From an uncultured Clostridia bacterium (lineage in GTDB: Bacteria; Bacillota; Clostridia; Oscillospirales; Oscillospiraceae), in the NCBI GenBank assembly GCA_946619065.1, contig CAMOLY010000083.1, forward strand, positions 1-5,120: DNA of 5,120 bases, read 5' to 3'. A model generated the notes under the pieces. That model made no database searches, had not been told where the DNA came from, and saw only the letters and a program-made list of their open reading frames with translations. Made by a program: the position numbers and the translations under genes. The number at the start of each line of letters is the position of its first letter. Position 1 is the stretch's first letter. Below are positions 1 through 5,067 of the stretch, one piece after another.

Positions 1-67
1 AGCGGCCATGGCGCGAAGCGCTTTTGCGGGGTTATGGCCGCTGTGGTCAGCGGCCGCTACGGATCTG
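1..67. repeat. Palindromic repeat, copy 1 (left arm cut off by window edge)
   Basis: This stretch aligns without gaps to 4855-4921, with about 60 of 77 bases identical when extended to base 77. It folds on itself: AGCGGCCAT (1-9) is a perfect inverted match to ATGGCCGCT (34-42), and an inner stem of 13-16 with 24-27 is possible with one G-U pair. The right outer arm CGGCCGCTACG (51-61) should pair with a left arm lying before base 1, as in the complete copy at 4836-4915. The shared edge CTACGGATCTG (57-67) is identical in both copies. It starts about 11 bp beyond the stop codon of the minus-strand TSUP gene, so it would lie in that operon's 3' untranslated region. No T-run is visible within the window, so a terminator role cannot be shown. 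It is probably a dispersed REP- or MITE-like element; the family is not recognised. Confidence 0.75.
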
Positions 68-78
68 CTGAATCATTC

Positions 79-852
79 CTACATGACACCGAAAAGCTCC
101 AGCACAATCTTGATCAGAAGCAACGCCAGGACGGTCAGAATGACCGGCCGCACGATTCTGGAGCCGTTCCGGATGGCAAGGCCCGAGCCAATATAATGCC
201 CGGCAATCGAGAAGCCAGCGGCAATCAGGCCGATCCAGAGCAGGACCTTGCCGGCAAGCAGCGCGCTGGTCAAGGCGGCGATATTGGAAGAAAAATTGAC
301 CAGTTTCACGTTGCCGGAGGCCGTGCGGACGTCCATCTTCGCCAGGCCGCAGTAGACCAGCAGCAGGAAGGTGCCGGTTCCGGGACCGTAAAAGCCGTCA
401 TACATGCCGATCAGGAAGGACGCGGTCCAGACGATTGCCCTGCGGCGGGCGACCGGCATCTGCCCCTCCCGCTCCGGCAGGGACTTCTGTCGGAGCAGAG
501 CGAAGGCGGCAAGCGGAAGAGCAAGGAGCAGCATGTATTTCAAAATCCGCTCGTCGACCATCAGTTGAATCCGATTTCCGAGAAAGGAACCGGCCATCGC
601 AAGCGCCGCCGAAGGCAGCGCCAGCGTCCAGTTCACATAGCCGTTTTTCAGGTAGCGGAGTGTGGAGACCGAGGTCCCGGTGCAGGAGGACAGCTTGTTC
701 GTCCCAAGGGCAAGATGGGTGGGCAGCCCGGCCAACAGGTAGACAGGGACGGAAATAATCCCGCCCCCGCCTCCGATTGCGTCCACAAAGCCGGCGGCAA
801 ATACGCCGATCCCAATCAGCAGGACCAGCCAGATCGGATAACCGGAAATCAT
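79..852 (-). CDS. TSUP family (TauE/SafE, YfcA-like) membrane transporter
   Basis: This is a 257-residue integral membrane protein of the sulfite exporter TauE/SafE (TSUP) family, whose members move sulfite, sulfonates or other small organic anions across the cytoplasmic membrane. The usual family length is about 250-270 residues, so it appears complete. Two related halves are visible: GFVDAIGGGGG (21-31) with LGTNKLSS (49-56) in the first, and GFYGPGTGTF (153-162) with ASGNVKLVNFSSN (178-190) in the second. They are joined by a charged, presumably cytoplasmic loop (about 121-138). Hydrophobic segments fill the rest. The ATG start is preceded by GGAG (862-865), 9 nt away. It is the last gene of the minus-strand operon, 43 nt after the flavin reductase gene. 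The substrate cannot be told from sequence; no sulfur or taurine genes lie nearby. The family call is firm and the transported compound unknown. Confidence 0.93.
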   Translation of the reverse strand: MISGYPIWLVLLIGIGVFAAGFVDAIGGGGGIISVPVYLLAGLPTHLALGTNKLSSCTGTSVSTLRYLKNGYVNWTLALPSAALAMAGSFLGNRIQLMVDERILKYMLLLALPLAAFALLRQKSLPEREGQMPVARRRAIVWTASFLIGMYDGFYGPGTGTFLLLVYCGLAKMDVRTASGNVKLVNFSSNIAALTSALLAGKVLLWIGLIAAGFSIAGHYIGSGLAIRNGSRIVRPVILTVLALLLIKIVLELFGVM

Positions 853-895
853 GCTCTCTGTCTCCGTTCTTCAGAATCCGGGTCGTCGCGGGAAA

Positions 896-1369
896 TCAGC
901 AGTCCCGCAAAACCTCACCCATGATCAGATAATGAGGCTGAATGCCGTTTTGATAAATCCGCCGGGCGGCCTCCGGGCAGGAATCGAAATCCAACGTGTG
1001 GAAGTAGAGCTTCCTACAGACGAAGGTCTCCTCGGCCTCTTCAAAGGTCATGCCGTCCGGAAGGACTTTGGGCGTCAGTCCGGCAGCCTTCACCTTGTCC
1101 AGATCCCGGCCGGAGAGAGTGCCCATCTTTCCGAGGGCCTCACGCATGGAGGCCGGATAAAAGGAGACCGTGAAGGTTTCGGCTTCCTTCAGAAACTGCC
1201 AAGTATAGCGGTCGGGGCGCACATAGACACTGATGACGGGTCTGCTCCAGATGGTGCCCATCGAGCCCCAGGAGATCGTCATGCTGTTGAAATGCTCCGG
1301 TGTTCCGGCCGTGACCAGAGCCCAGTCGCTGTTGAATCGTTCAAAGGGATTGATTTGCAGCTCTTTCAT
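896..1369 (-). CDS. Flavin reductase-like FMN-binding protein
   Basis: This 157-residue protein matches the short flavin reductase-like split-barrel family, which binds FMN and uses NAD(P)H to reduce flavin or acts as a small flavoprotein reductase in the cytoplasm. Visible family features are NSMTISWGSMG (28-38) and RPVISVYVRPDRYT (43-56), which form the flavin-binding strands and loop, then FTVSFY (66-71), the GTLSGRDLDKV segment (83-93), and a C-terminal HYLIMGEV strand (146-153). Length is typical for the small clostridial forms (about 150-170). The start ATG overlaps the stop of the upstream HutD-like gene (ATGA, 4 nt). Its strong AAGGAGG Shine-Dalgarno lies inside the end of that gene, so the two are probably translationally coupled. 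A physiological electron acceptor or partner oxygenase is not seen here. The family call is secure; the specific reaction is not. Confidence 0.92.
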   Translation of the reverse strand: MKELQINPFERFNSDWALVTAGTPEHFNSMTISWGSMGTIWSRPVISVYVRPDRYTWQFLKEAETFTVSFYPASMREALGKMGTLSGRDLDKVKAAGLTPKVLPDGMTFEEAEETFVCRKLYFHTLDFDSCPEAARRIYQNGIQPHYLIMGEVLRDC

Positions 1370-1962
1370 TGGGATTCCTCCTTACCTTCCATAACGCGGA
1401 TTTTGCAGACCATGACGCGCGCAGGCTCATTTCCTGCCACCAGACGCACTGAATCCGGATGCTCGCAGCGTGACGTCTGTCCCGGACTGAGCGCGGCCCG
1501 CTCCAGCCCCTCTTCCACCGTCACGGAGCCGGAGACGCAGTAGACCAGAACCGTAGACAGGCCCCGTTCAAAGGTCAGGATCTGTGGCGTTCCGTCAAAG
1601 GCGAAACTGGCCAGAGTGCCGTCCGCCCGCCCTTTTCGGAGCATCAGATTGAAATCCGTACACAGGCCGCGGCTCACCGTCCGGTCCGCACCGTCAAAAC
1701 GGTGGATCTCCAGCGGACGCAGGCGCAGATATGCCCCGCCGTTGTGCGAGAGGTCGATCTCCCCTTTCAGCGTGGAGATCAGACGGACATAGTCCGGCAG
1801 CGGCGTAAAATCGGATTCCGCTGTATTGACCGAAGCGGAGCTGACCCGCCAGAGGAAATCACGGTCGGCATAGACCGCACCCTCCGGCGCGATTGCGAGC
1901 TGGGTCGTGGTGCCGCCGGACCACGCGGTCGTCCGGTAATCCGCAGGCGTTAAGACAATCAT
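1366..1962 (-). CDS. HutD/Ves family protein (bicupin-like)
   Basis: This 198-residue cytoplasmic protein belongs to the HutD/Ves family, a double cupin-like fold. Some members are encoded in histidine-utilisation (hut) operons, where a role in limiting pathway flux by binding a metabolite has been suggested; the E. coli relative is called Ves. Hallmarks are WSGGTTTQLAIAP (14-26), FLWRVSSA (36-43), the FTPLPDYVRLI strand (52-62) and DFNLM (103-107). A second barrel has YCVSGSV (141-147) and a turn LSPGQT (159-163). Length is typical. It starts 18 nt after the aminopeptidase stop, and AGGGA (8 nt upstream) or the nearer AGAGG could serve as ribosome site. It overlaps the flavin reductase gene by 4 nt. 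No hut genes (hutH, hutU, hutI) are in the window, so a histidine role is not supported here. The family is clear and the ligand unknown. Confidence 0.9.
   Translation of the reverse strand: MIVLTPADYRTTAWSGGTTTQLAIAPEGAVYADRDFLWRVSSASVNTAESDFTPLPDYVRLISTLKGEIDLSHNGGAYLRLRPLEIHRFDGADRTVSRGLCTDFNLMLRKGRADGTLASFAFDGTPQILTFERGLSTVLVYCVSGSVTVEEGLERAALSPGQTSRCEHPDSVRLVAGNEPARVMVCKIRVMEGKEESQ
1367..1381 (-). promoter_or_regulatory. Strong Shine-Dalgarno and ATGA overlap for the flavin reductase gene
   Basis: Read on the minus strand, AAGGAGG is followed by 7 nt and the ATG of the flavin reductase gene. It is built into the last codons (Lys-Glu-Glu-Ser-Gln) of the HutD-like gene, whose TGA stop shares two bases with the ATG. 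This fixes the start and suggests ribosomes finishing the first gene re-initiate on the second. Confidence 0.85.
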
Positions 1963-1980
1963 ATTCCTCTTCCCTGTTGA

Positions 1981-3321
1981 TTATTCCGCCGCGACCAGGT
2001 TCCCGGCCGCATCGGCGGTCAGATAGGTGTGGTAGAAGGCGGCGCTGGCAGACTCAAGATAACCCAGATCGGCAACACCCGCGGTCTCATAGGCGCTGTG
2101 CATGGCAAGCTGCGCAAGGCCCAGGTCGACGGTATTCATAGAAACCTGTGCCATCGCGATGTTGCCCAGTGTGCTTCCGCCGGCTTCGTCAGAGCGGTTG
2201 GCAAAGAACTGGACCGGAACGCCTGCCTTCTCGCAGACGCCCCGGAAGAGGGCCACGGAGACCGCATCGCTGGTGTACTTCTGTCCGGCGTGGGATTTGA
2301 TCACGATGCCCTCGTTCATGAAGACGTGGTTGCCGACATCCGTCTTCTCCGGGTGGTTTGGATGGACAGCGTGCGCGTTGTCGCAGGAGAGCATGAAGCT
2401 CCGGGCGGTCATGCAGCGGTAGTCCTCGTCGTCCATTCCCAGACCGGAGGCGACCCGGTACAGAACGTCAGACAGGAAGGTGGAGGCAGCGCCCTGCTTG
2501 GTCAGAGAGCCGACTTCCTCGTTGTCAAAGCAGCAGTAGACCTGGATATTCTTCTCGCAGCCACCCTGCAGGAAACCCTTCAGGTTGCCGTATGCGCACT
2601 CCAGGTCGTCCAGACGGCCGGCCGACAGGAATTCGTTGTTCGCGCCCCAGACCGTGGGCTGGGTCCGGCTGTAGAGGAAGAGATCGCAGCCCAGCAGGTT
2701 TTTCTCCTCCGTTCCGGCCTCGGCAGCCACCAGTTTGCGGAACTCGCCCTGCTGCATCTCACCGGTACCCAGCAGCGGCAGAAGATCGATCTGCTTGTTG
2801 TAGGCCATCCCGTCGTTGACCTTGCGGTTCATATGAATCGCCACGTTGGGAATCAGAAGCAGATCCCGGTCGAAATCAATCAGCCGGGTCTCGTAGCGTT
2901 CGCTGCCGTCCTCGTTCTTCTTCCGGACAAGCACGCGTCCGGCCACGGAGAGCGGACGGTCAAACCAGGTGGAGCAGATCATGCCGCCGTAGCCCTCGGT
3001 GTTGAGCTGGACATAGTGATTCATCACCCGGATCTCGGCGTTCTCCTTGATCTTAAAGCACGGGGAGTCGCTGTGGGAGGCGGTGACCATAAATCCGGGA
3101 TCCTTCAGCTCGGCGCCCACGCGGAAGGCAATGATGCTCGAGCCATTTCTGGTGGTGAAATAGCGTCCGCCAGGAACCAGGTTCCAGCGAGTCCGCTCGG
3201 GCAGCTCCGTGAAGCCCGCTTGCAGCAGTTCGGCGCGCAGATTTGCCACCGCGTGGAAGGCCGTCGGGCTCTTCTTCAGAAAATCAATCAGGTCTTTAAC
3301 CTCTTTTTTCGTCTGTCTCAT
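1981..3321 (-). CDS. M18 family zinc aminopeptidase (aspartyl aminopeptidase-like)
   Basis: This 446-residue cytoplasmic exopeptidase of peptidase family M18 removes N-terminal residues (often acidic ones) from peptides using two metal ions. All expected active-site positions are present. His83 and Asp85 lie in HSDSP, and the bridging Asp238 in GRLDDL. The catalytic Glu268 and metal-binding Glu269 lie in FDNEEVGS, Asp314 in DNAHAVHPN, and His408 in MHSAYET. A Gly-Gly-Ser-Thr loop (381-384) is also present. The length fits the family (about 420-480) and the N-terminal start KEVKDLIDFLKKSPTAFHA is typical, so the protein is complete. AGGAGG (3331-3336) lies 9 nt before the ATG. It is the first gene of the four-gene minus-strand operon, with promoters at 3343-3351 and 3382-3409. 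It probably supplies amino acids from peptides. The family call is very secure; exact residue preference is not known. Confidence 0.97.
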   Translation of the reverse strand: MRQTKKEVKDLIDFLKKSPTAFHAVANLRAELLQAGFTELPERTRWNLVPGGRYFTTRNGSSIIAFRVGAELKDPGFMVTASHSDSPCFKIKENAEIRVMNHYVQLNTEGYGGMICSTWFDRPLSVAGRVLVRKKNEDGSERYETRLIDFDRDLLLIPNVAIHMNRKVNDGMAYNKQIDLLPLLGTGEMQQGEFRKLVAAEAGTEEKNLLGCDLFLYSRTQPTVWGANNEFLSAGRLDDLECAYGNLKGFLQGGCEKNIQVYCCFDNEEVGSLTKQGAASTFLSDVLYRVASGLGMDDEDYRCMTARSFMLSCDNAHAVHPNHPEKTDVGNHVFMNEGIVIKSHAGQKYTSDAVSVALFRGVCEKAGVPVQFFANRSDEAGGSTLGNIAMAQVSMNTVDLGLAQLAMHSAYETAGVADLGYLESASAAFYHTYLTADAAGNLVAAE

Positions 3322-3330
3322 GTCAAAGTT

Positions 3331-3336
3331 CCTCCT
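3331..3336 (-). promoter_or_regulatory. Shine-Dalgarno of the M18 aminopeptidase gene
   Basis: AGGAGG on the minus strand lies 9 nt before the ATG at 3319-3321. It confirms this start over any internal methionine. Confidence 0.85.
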
Positions 3337-3342
3337 GTTGCT

Positions 3343-3351
3343 ATTATATCA
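3343..3351 (-). promoter_or_regulatory. Extended -10 promoter candidate for the M18 operon (proximal)
   Basis: On the minus strand TGATATAAT is a perfect TATAAT box with the TGn extension of an extended -10 promoter. No good -35 is found at 16-18 bp upstream, which extended -10 promoters can tolerate. Transcription from here would start very close to the Shine-Dalgarno, giving a leader of only about 15 nt. It may be a second start, or a chance AT-rich match. Confidence 0.45.
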
Positions 3352-3381
3352 GGGCGCTGTGCCCGTTTGGATGTCTTCTCT

Positions 3382-3409
3382 ATTATACCTTACAAATTCC
3401 GTTTTTCAA
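3382..3409 (-). promoter_or_regulatory. Sigma-A promoter for the M18-HutD-flavin reductase-TSUP operon (distal)
   Basis: On the minus strand TTGAAA (3404-3409) and TATAAT (3382-3387) are separated by 16 bp. One base differs from the consensus -35 and the -10 is perfect. Transcription would start near 3375, leaving a leader of about 55 nt before the aminopeptidase ATG. It lies in the divergent intergenic region shared with the TspO gene, so a regulator binding here could affect both directions; no operator was identified. Confidence 0.7.
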
Positions 3410-3448
3410 GCCCTTCCGAAAAATCTCGGCGTAAGATGTATATTTGGC

Positions 3449-3469
3449 GCTTCAGCGCATAAGCTGAGC
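3449..3469 (+). other. Small hairpin directly before the TspO ribosome site
   Basis: GCTTCAGC (3449-3456) can pair with GCTGAGC (3463-3469) through seven pairs with one bulged T, closing a GCATAA loop. It ends one base before the GAGGTGAT Shine-Dalgarno. It could affect ribosome access or mRNA stability, but it is short and could be chance. Confidence 0.35.
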
Positions 3470-3470
3470 C

Positions 3471-3478
3471 GAGGTGAT
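3471..3478 (+). promoter_or_regulatory. Shine-Dalgarno that decides the TspO start
   Basis: GAGGTGAT is an eight-base match to the 16S rRNA tail complement. It lies just before the ATG at 3483. An in-frame GTG at 3474 falls inside this motif and therefore cannot be the real start, so the ATG was chosen. Confidence 0.85.
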
Positions 3479-3482
3479 TCGC

Positions 3483-3959
3483 ATGAAAAAGCAAGCGTGG
3501 AAGACCTATGCGATCTGGATCCTGGCCACGGAGGCGGTTGGCGCGCTGGCGGCCTTCCTGACGAGAGACGGGATCCGGCTCTACCGGGAGGAGATCATTC
3601 AGCCGCGGCTCGCGCCGCCTGCAATCGTTTTTCCGATCGTCTGGACCGTACTCTATGCTCTGATGGGCATCGGCGCAGCCCGGATCTTCCGCAAGCCGCC
3701 GTCAAAGACCAGAACGAGCGCTCTTGGCCTGTATCTGGTTCAGTTGGCATTTAACTTCGGCTGGAGTCTTCTGTTCTTTAACGCCCGGGCCTTCGGCCTT
3801 TCCTTCGTCTGGCTGGCGGCTCTGCTGATTCTGATCATCTGGATGATCACGTACTTTGAAAAACTCGACCGTCTGGCTGCCTGGCTTCAAATCCCCTACG
3901 CGCTCTGGGTCGCTTTCGCGGGGTATCTCAACTACACCATCTGGCTTTTGAACCGCTGA
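3483..3959 (+). CDS. TspO/MBR family membrane protein
   Basis: This 158-residue protein has the five-helix TspO/MBR (translocator protein, peripheral benzodiazepine receptor) fold. Such proteins sit in membranes and bind porphyrins and other hydrophobic ligands; bacterial roles in tetrapyrrole or stress signalling are reported. The helices run at about 7-26, 45-68, 80-100, 104-124 and 132-155. Conserved residues seen are Pro45-Pro46 and Trp54 with LYALMG (57-62), Gln87, Asn91 and Trp94 in QLAFNFGW, and the final PYALWVAFAGYLN (138-150) with Trp154 and Asn157. Length is usual (150-165). It is transcribed away from the aminopeptidase operon. Only weak plus-strand promoter matches are visible (TTGGAT 3367-3372 with TACAAA 3391-3396; TATATT 3439-3444), so its start of transcription is unsure. 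No heme genes are nearby. The family is sure and the ligand unknown. Confidence 0.94.
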   Translation: MKKQAWKTYAIWILATEAVGALAAFLTRDGIRLYREEIIQPRLAPPAIVFPIVWTVLYALMGIGAARIFRKPPSKTRTSALGLYLVQLAFNFGWSLLFFNARAFGLSFVWLAALLILIIWMITYFEKLDRLAAWLQIPYALWVAFAGYLNYTIWLLNR

Positions 3960-3991
3960 ATTTATCCCGGATCAATCTATCCATTTTGCGA

Positions 3992-4020
3992 TTGACAGCC
4001 CATACCTCAGTCGTTATAAT
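3992..4020 (+). promoter_or_regulatory. Perfect-consensus sigma-A promoter for tcdA
   Basis: TTGACA (3992-3997) and TATAAT (4015-4020) are separated by exactly 17 bp, the full housekeeping consensus. Transcription would start near 4027, only about 18 nt before the tcdA ATG, so the leader is little more than the ribosome site. No terminator is visible between the TspO stop (3959) and this promoter, so read-through from TspO may add to expression. Confidence 0.85.
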
Positions 4021-4033
4021 CAGGACAGAAAGC

Positions 4034-4039
4034 GAGGGG
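4034..4039 (+). promoter_or_regulatory. Shine-Dalgarno of tcdA
   Basis: GAGGGG lies 5 nt before the ATG at 4045 and supports that start for the ThiF-like protein. Confidence 0.7.
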
Positions 4040-4044
4040 TACGC

Positions 4045-4782
4045 ATGGGCGAGGAATATATTCGAAGCGAAATGGTGCTGGGGACGGCAGCGATGGAGCG
4101 GCTGGCGGGCTGCCGCGTCGCGGTATTTGGACTCGGCGGTGTGGGCGGCTGCGCAGCGGAGGCCCTTGTGCGCTCCGGGATCGGTGCGCTGGATCTGATC
4201 GACCACGACCGGGTCAGCCTCAGCAATCTCAACCGGCAGATCATCGCAACGCACAGCACTGTCGGGATGCGAAAAGTCGACGCCGCTGCGATGCGCTTTC
4301 TTGATATTAATCCAAACCTTCGTCTGCATCTTCACCCGACTTTTTTGAGCTCGGAGACAGCAGACACCTTTGATTATGCCGTCTACGACTACATTGTGGA
4401 CGCGATTGACACTGTCACCGCCAAGATCTGCCTGATCCTGCGGGCGAAGGCCGCCGACACGCCGATCATCTGCTCAATGGGAACCGGGAATAAGCTGGAC
4501 CCGTCGCAGCTGACAATTACCGATCTGTCCAAAACTTCCATGGATCCCCTGGCGCGGGTGATGCGCCGAGAGCTCCGCAGACGGGGCGTCACCCATCTCA
4601 AGGTCCTCTGCTCCACCGAAGAGCCAACCCTCCGCCACCGTCCCCTGCCGGAAAGCGCCGCCGATTCCTCCGCGGATCTGCCGCGGAAAGCCGTTCCCGG
4701 AAGTTCCTCCTTCGTGCCGCCCGCCGCAGGATTCCTCATCGCCAGCGCCGTCGTCCGCGACCTGGTGAAAGACCTTCTATAG
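4045..4782 (+). CDS. tcdA: tRNA threonylcarbamoyladenosine (t6A37) dehydratase TcdA
   Basis: This 245-residue ThiF/E1-like enzyme uses ATP to cyclise N6-threonylcarbamoyladenosine at position 37 of tRNAs reading ANN codons, giving ct6A, which improves decoding. The Rossmann nucleotide loop GLGGVGG (29-35) follows a short helix typical of TcdA (YIRSEMVLGTAAMERL). LIDHDRVSLSNLNRQ (51-65) carries the ATP/Mg residues Asp53, Asp55, Asn61, Arg64 and Gln65. VDAID (118-122), SMGTGNKLDPS (144-154) and LCSTEEP (188-194) match the family, as does the C-terminal GSSSFVPPAAGFLIAS (219-234) followed by a helix. Length is usual for the Gram-positive form, which lacks the extra C-terminal stretch of E. coli TcdA. 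It has its own strong promoter, 85 nt after the TspO gene. The CsdA/CsdE sulfur partners known in E. coli are not in view. MoeB and ThiF are relatives, but the SMGTGNK and VPPAAGF signatures favour TcdA. Confidence 0.93.
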   Translation: MGEEYIRSEMVLGTAAMERLAGCRVAVFGLGGVGGCAAEALVRSGIGALDLIDHDRVSLSNLNRQIIATHSTVGMRKVDAAAMRFLDINPNLRLHLHPTFLSSETADTFDYAVYDYIVDAIDTVTAKICLILRAKAADTPIICSMGTGNKLDPSQLTITDLSKTSMDPLARVMRRELRRRGVTHLKVLCSTEEPTLRHRPLPESAADSSADLPRKAVPGSSSFVPPAAGFLIASAVVRDLVKDLL

Positions 4783-4795
4783 GCCAAGCGAGCTT

Positions 4796-4834
4796 CGCGG
4801 GAATTCTCAGCTATCTGTTCTTCTACTTCCCGCG
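4796..4834. other. Inverted repeat (hairpin) directly before palindromic repeat copy 2
   Basis: CGCGGGAA (4796-4803) is a perfect inverted match to TTCCCGCG (4827-4834), with a 23-nt pyrimidine-rich loop. It begins 13 bp after the tcdA stop and ends one base before the palindromic repeat at 4836. It may be part of the same element or a separate 3'-end structure of the tcdA transcript. No T-run follows it, so it is not a classic terminator. A shorter alternative hairpin GCGA-GCT-TCGC (4788-4798) overlaps its left arm. Confidence 0.5.
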
Positions 4835-4835
4835 T

Positions 4836-4937
4836 CGTAGTGGCCGCAGACCACATGGGCCATGTCGCAAAGCGTAATTGCATGGCGATGGCCGCTTTGG
4901 TCACCGGCCACTACGGATCTGACGTATCATTTCCTCC
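4836..4937. repeat. Palindromic repeat, copy 2 (complete)
   Basis: This is a long, interrupted palindrome. CGTAGTGGCCG (4836-4846) is a perfect inverted match to CGGCCACTACG (4905-4915). Inside it GACCA (4849-4853) pairs with TGGTC (4898-4902), GGCCAT (4858-4863) with ATGGCC (4888-4893), and GCAA (4867-4870) with TTGC (4878-4881). The last pair closes a seven-base loop, giving one roughly 80-nt hairpin. The right two thirds match copy 1 at positions 1-77 without gaps (about 78% identity), continuing past the hairpin through GGATCTG and an ATCATT..CCT tail. It lies between tcdA and the tRNA promoter. It encodes no convincing protein. It is best read as a dispersed REP/MITE-like element or structured RNA; no known family name can be assigned. 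Confidence 0.78.
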
Positions 4938-5005
4938 TCTGAGGGTTTCACACGCTTCTTCAATAATTTAATGCTTTGTTACTGTCGTAATTGCGTTGCT
5001 TTCTG

Positions 5006-5048
5006 TCATAATTTTTTTCTTGACAAGCTCTGAACCTTGTGTTATAGT
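5006..5048 (+). promoter_or_regulatory. Strong sigma-A promoter of the initiator tRNA gene, with UP-like tract
   Basis: TTGACA (5020-5025) and TATAGT (5043-5048) are separated by 17 bp; only one base differs from consensus. The AT-rich tract just upstream (about 5006-5019, including seven T in a row) resembles an UP element, as expected for a stable-RNA promoter. Transcription would begin near 5055, about 13 nt before the mature tRNA end. Confidence 0.85.
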
Positions 5049-5067
5049 ATAAGGGCACATGAGAGAT

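Noticed and set aside
49..58. AGCGGCCGCT perfect 10-bp palindrome as a regulator operator
   Set aside because: It lies within the repeat and after a gene end rather than at a promoter, and the corresponding site in copy 2 is not palindromic.
34..924. Plus-strand open frame of 296 codons over the TSUP gene
   Set aside because: Rich in Gly, Arg, Gln and Asp with no domain, and fully antisense to a clear membrane protein gene. It is a shadow.
851..1543. Plus-strand open frame of 230 codons over the flavin reductase and HutD-like genes
   Set aside because: Antisense to two well-recognised, coupled genes; no ribosome site or family match is visible.
2029..3462. Long plus-strand open frame (477 codons) across the aminopeptidase gene
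   Set aside because: It is antisense to the M18 gene, whose frame has all metal-binding motifs and a good ribosome site. The plus frame has low-complexity composition and no recognisable domain; it is a GC-rich shadow.
4389..4904. Minus-strand open frame of 171 codons over tcdA and the palindromic repeat
   Set aside because: Antisense to the conserved TcdA frame, composition Arg/Ser/Ala-rich, and its start lies inside the repeat.
4894..4937. Minus-strand GGAGGAA-ATG with a nine-codon frame, resembling a leader peptide before a hairpin
   Set aside because: No gene lies downstream on the minus strand, there is no convincing promoter, and the frame is very short. A chance Shine-Dalgarno match is more likely.
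4933..4948. CCTC-CTCT-GAGG followed by TTT as an intrinsic terminator after tcdA
   Set aside because: A stem of only four pairs and three T are too weak for a terminator.
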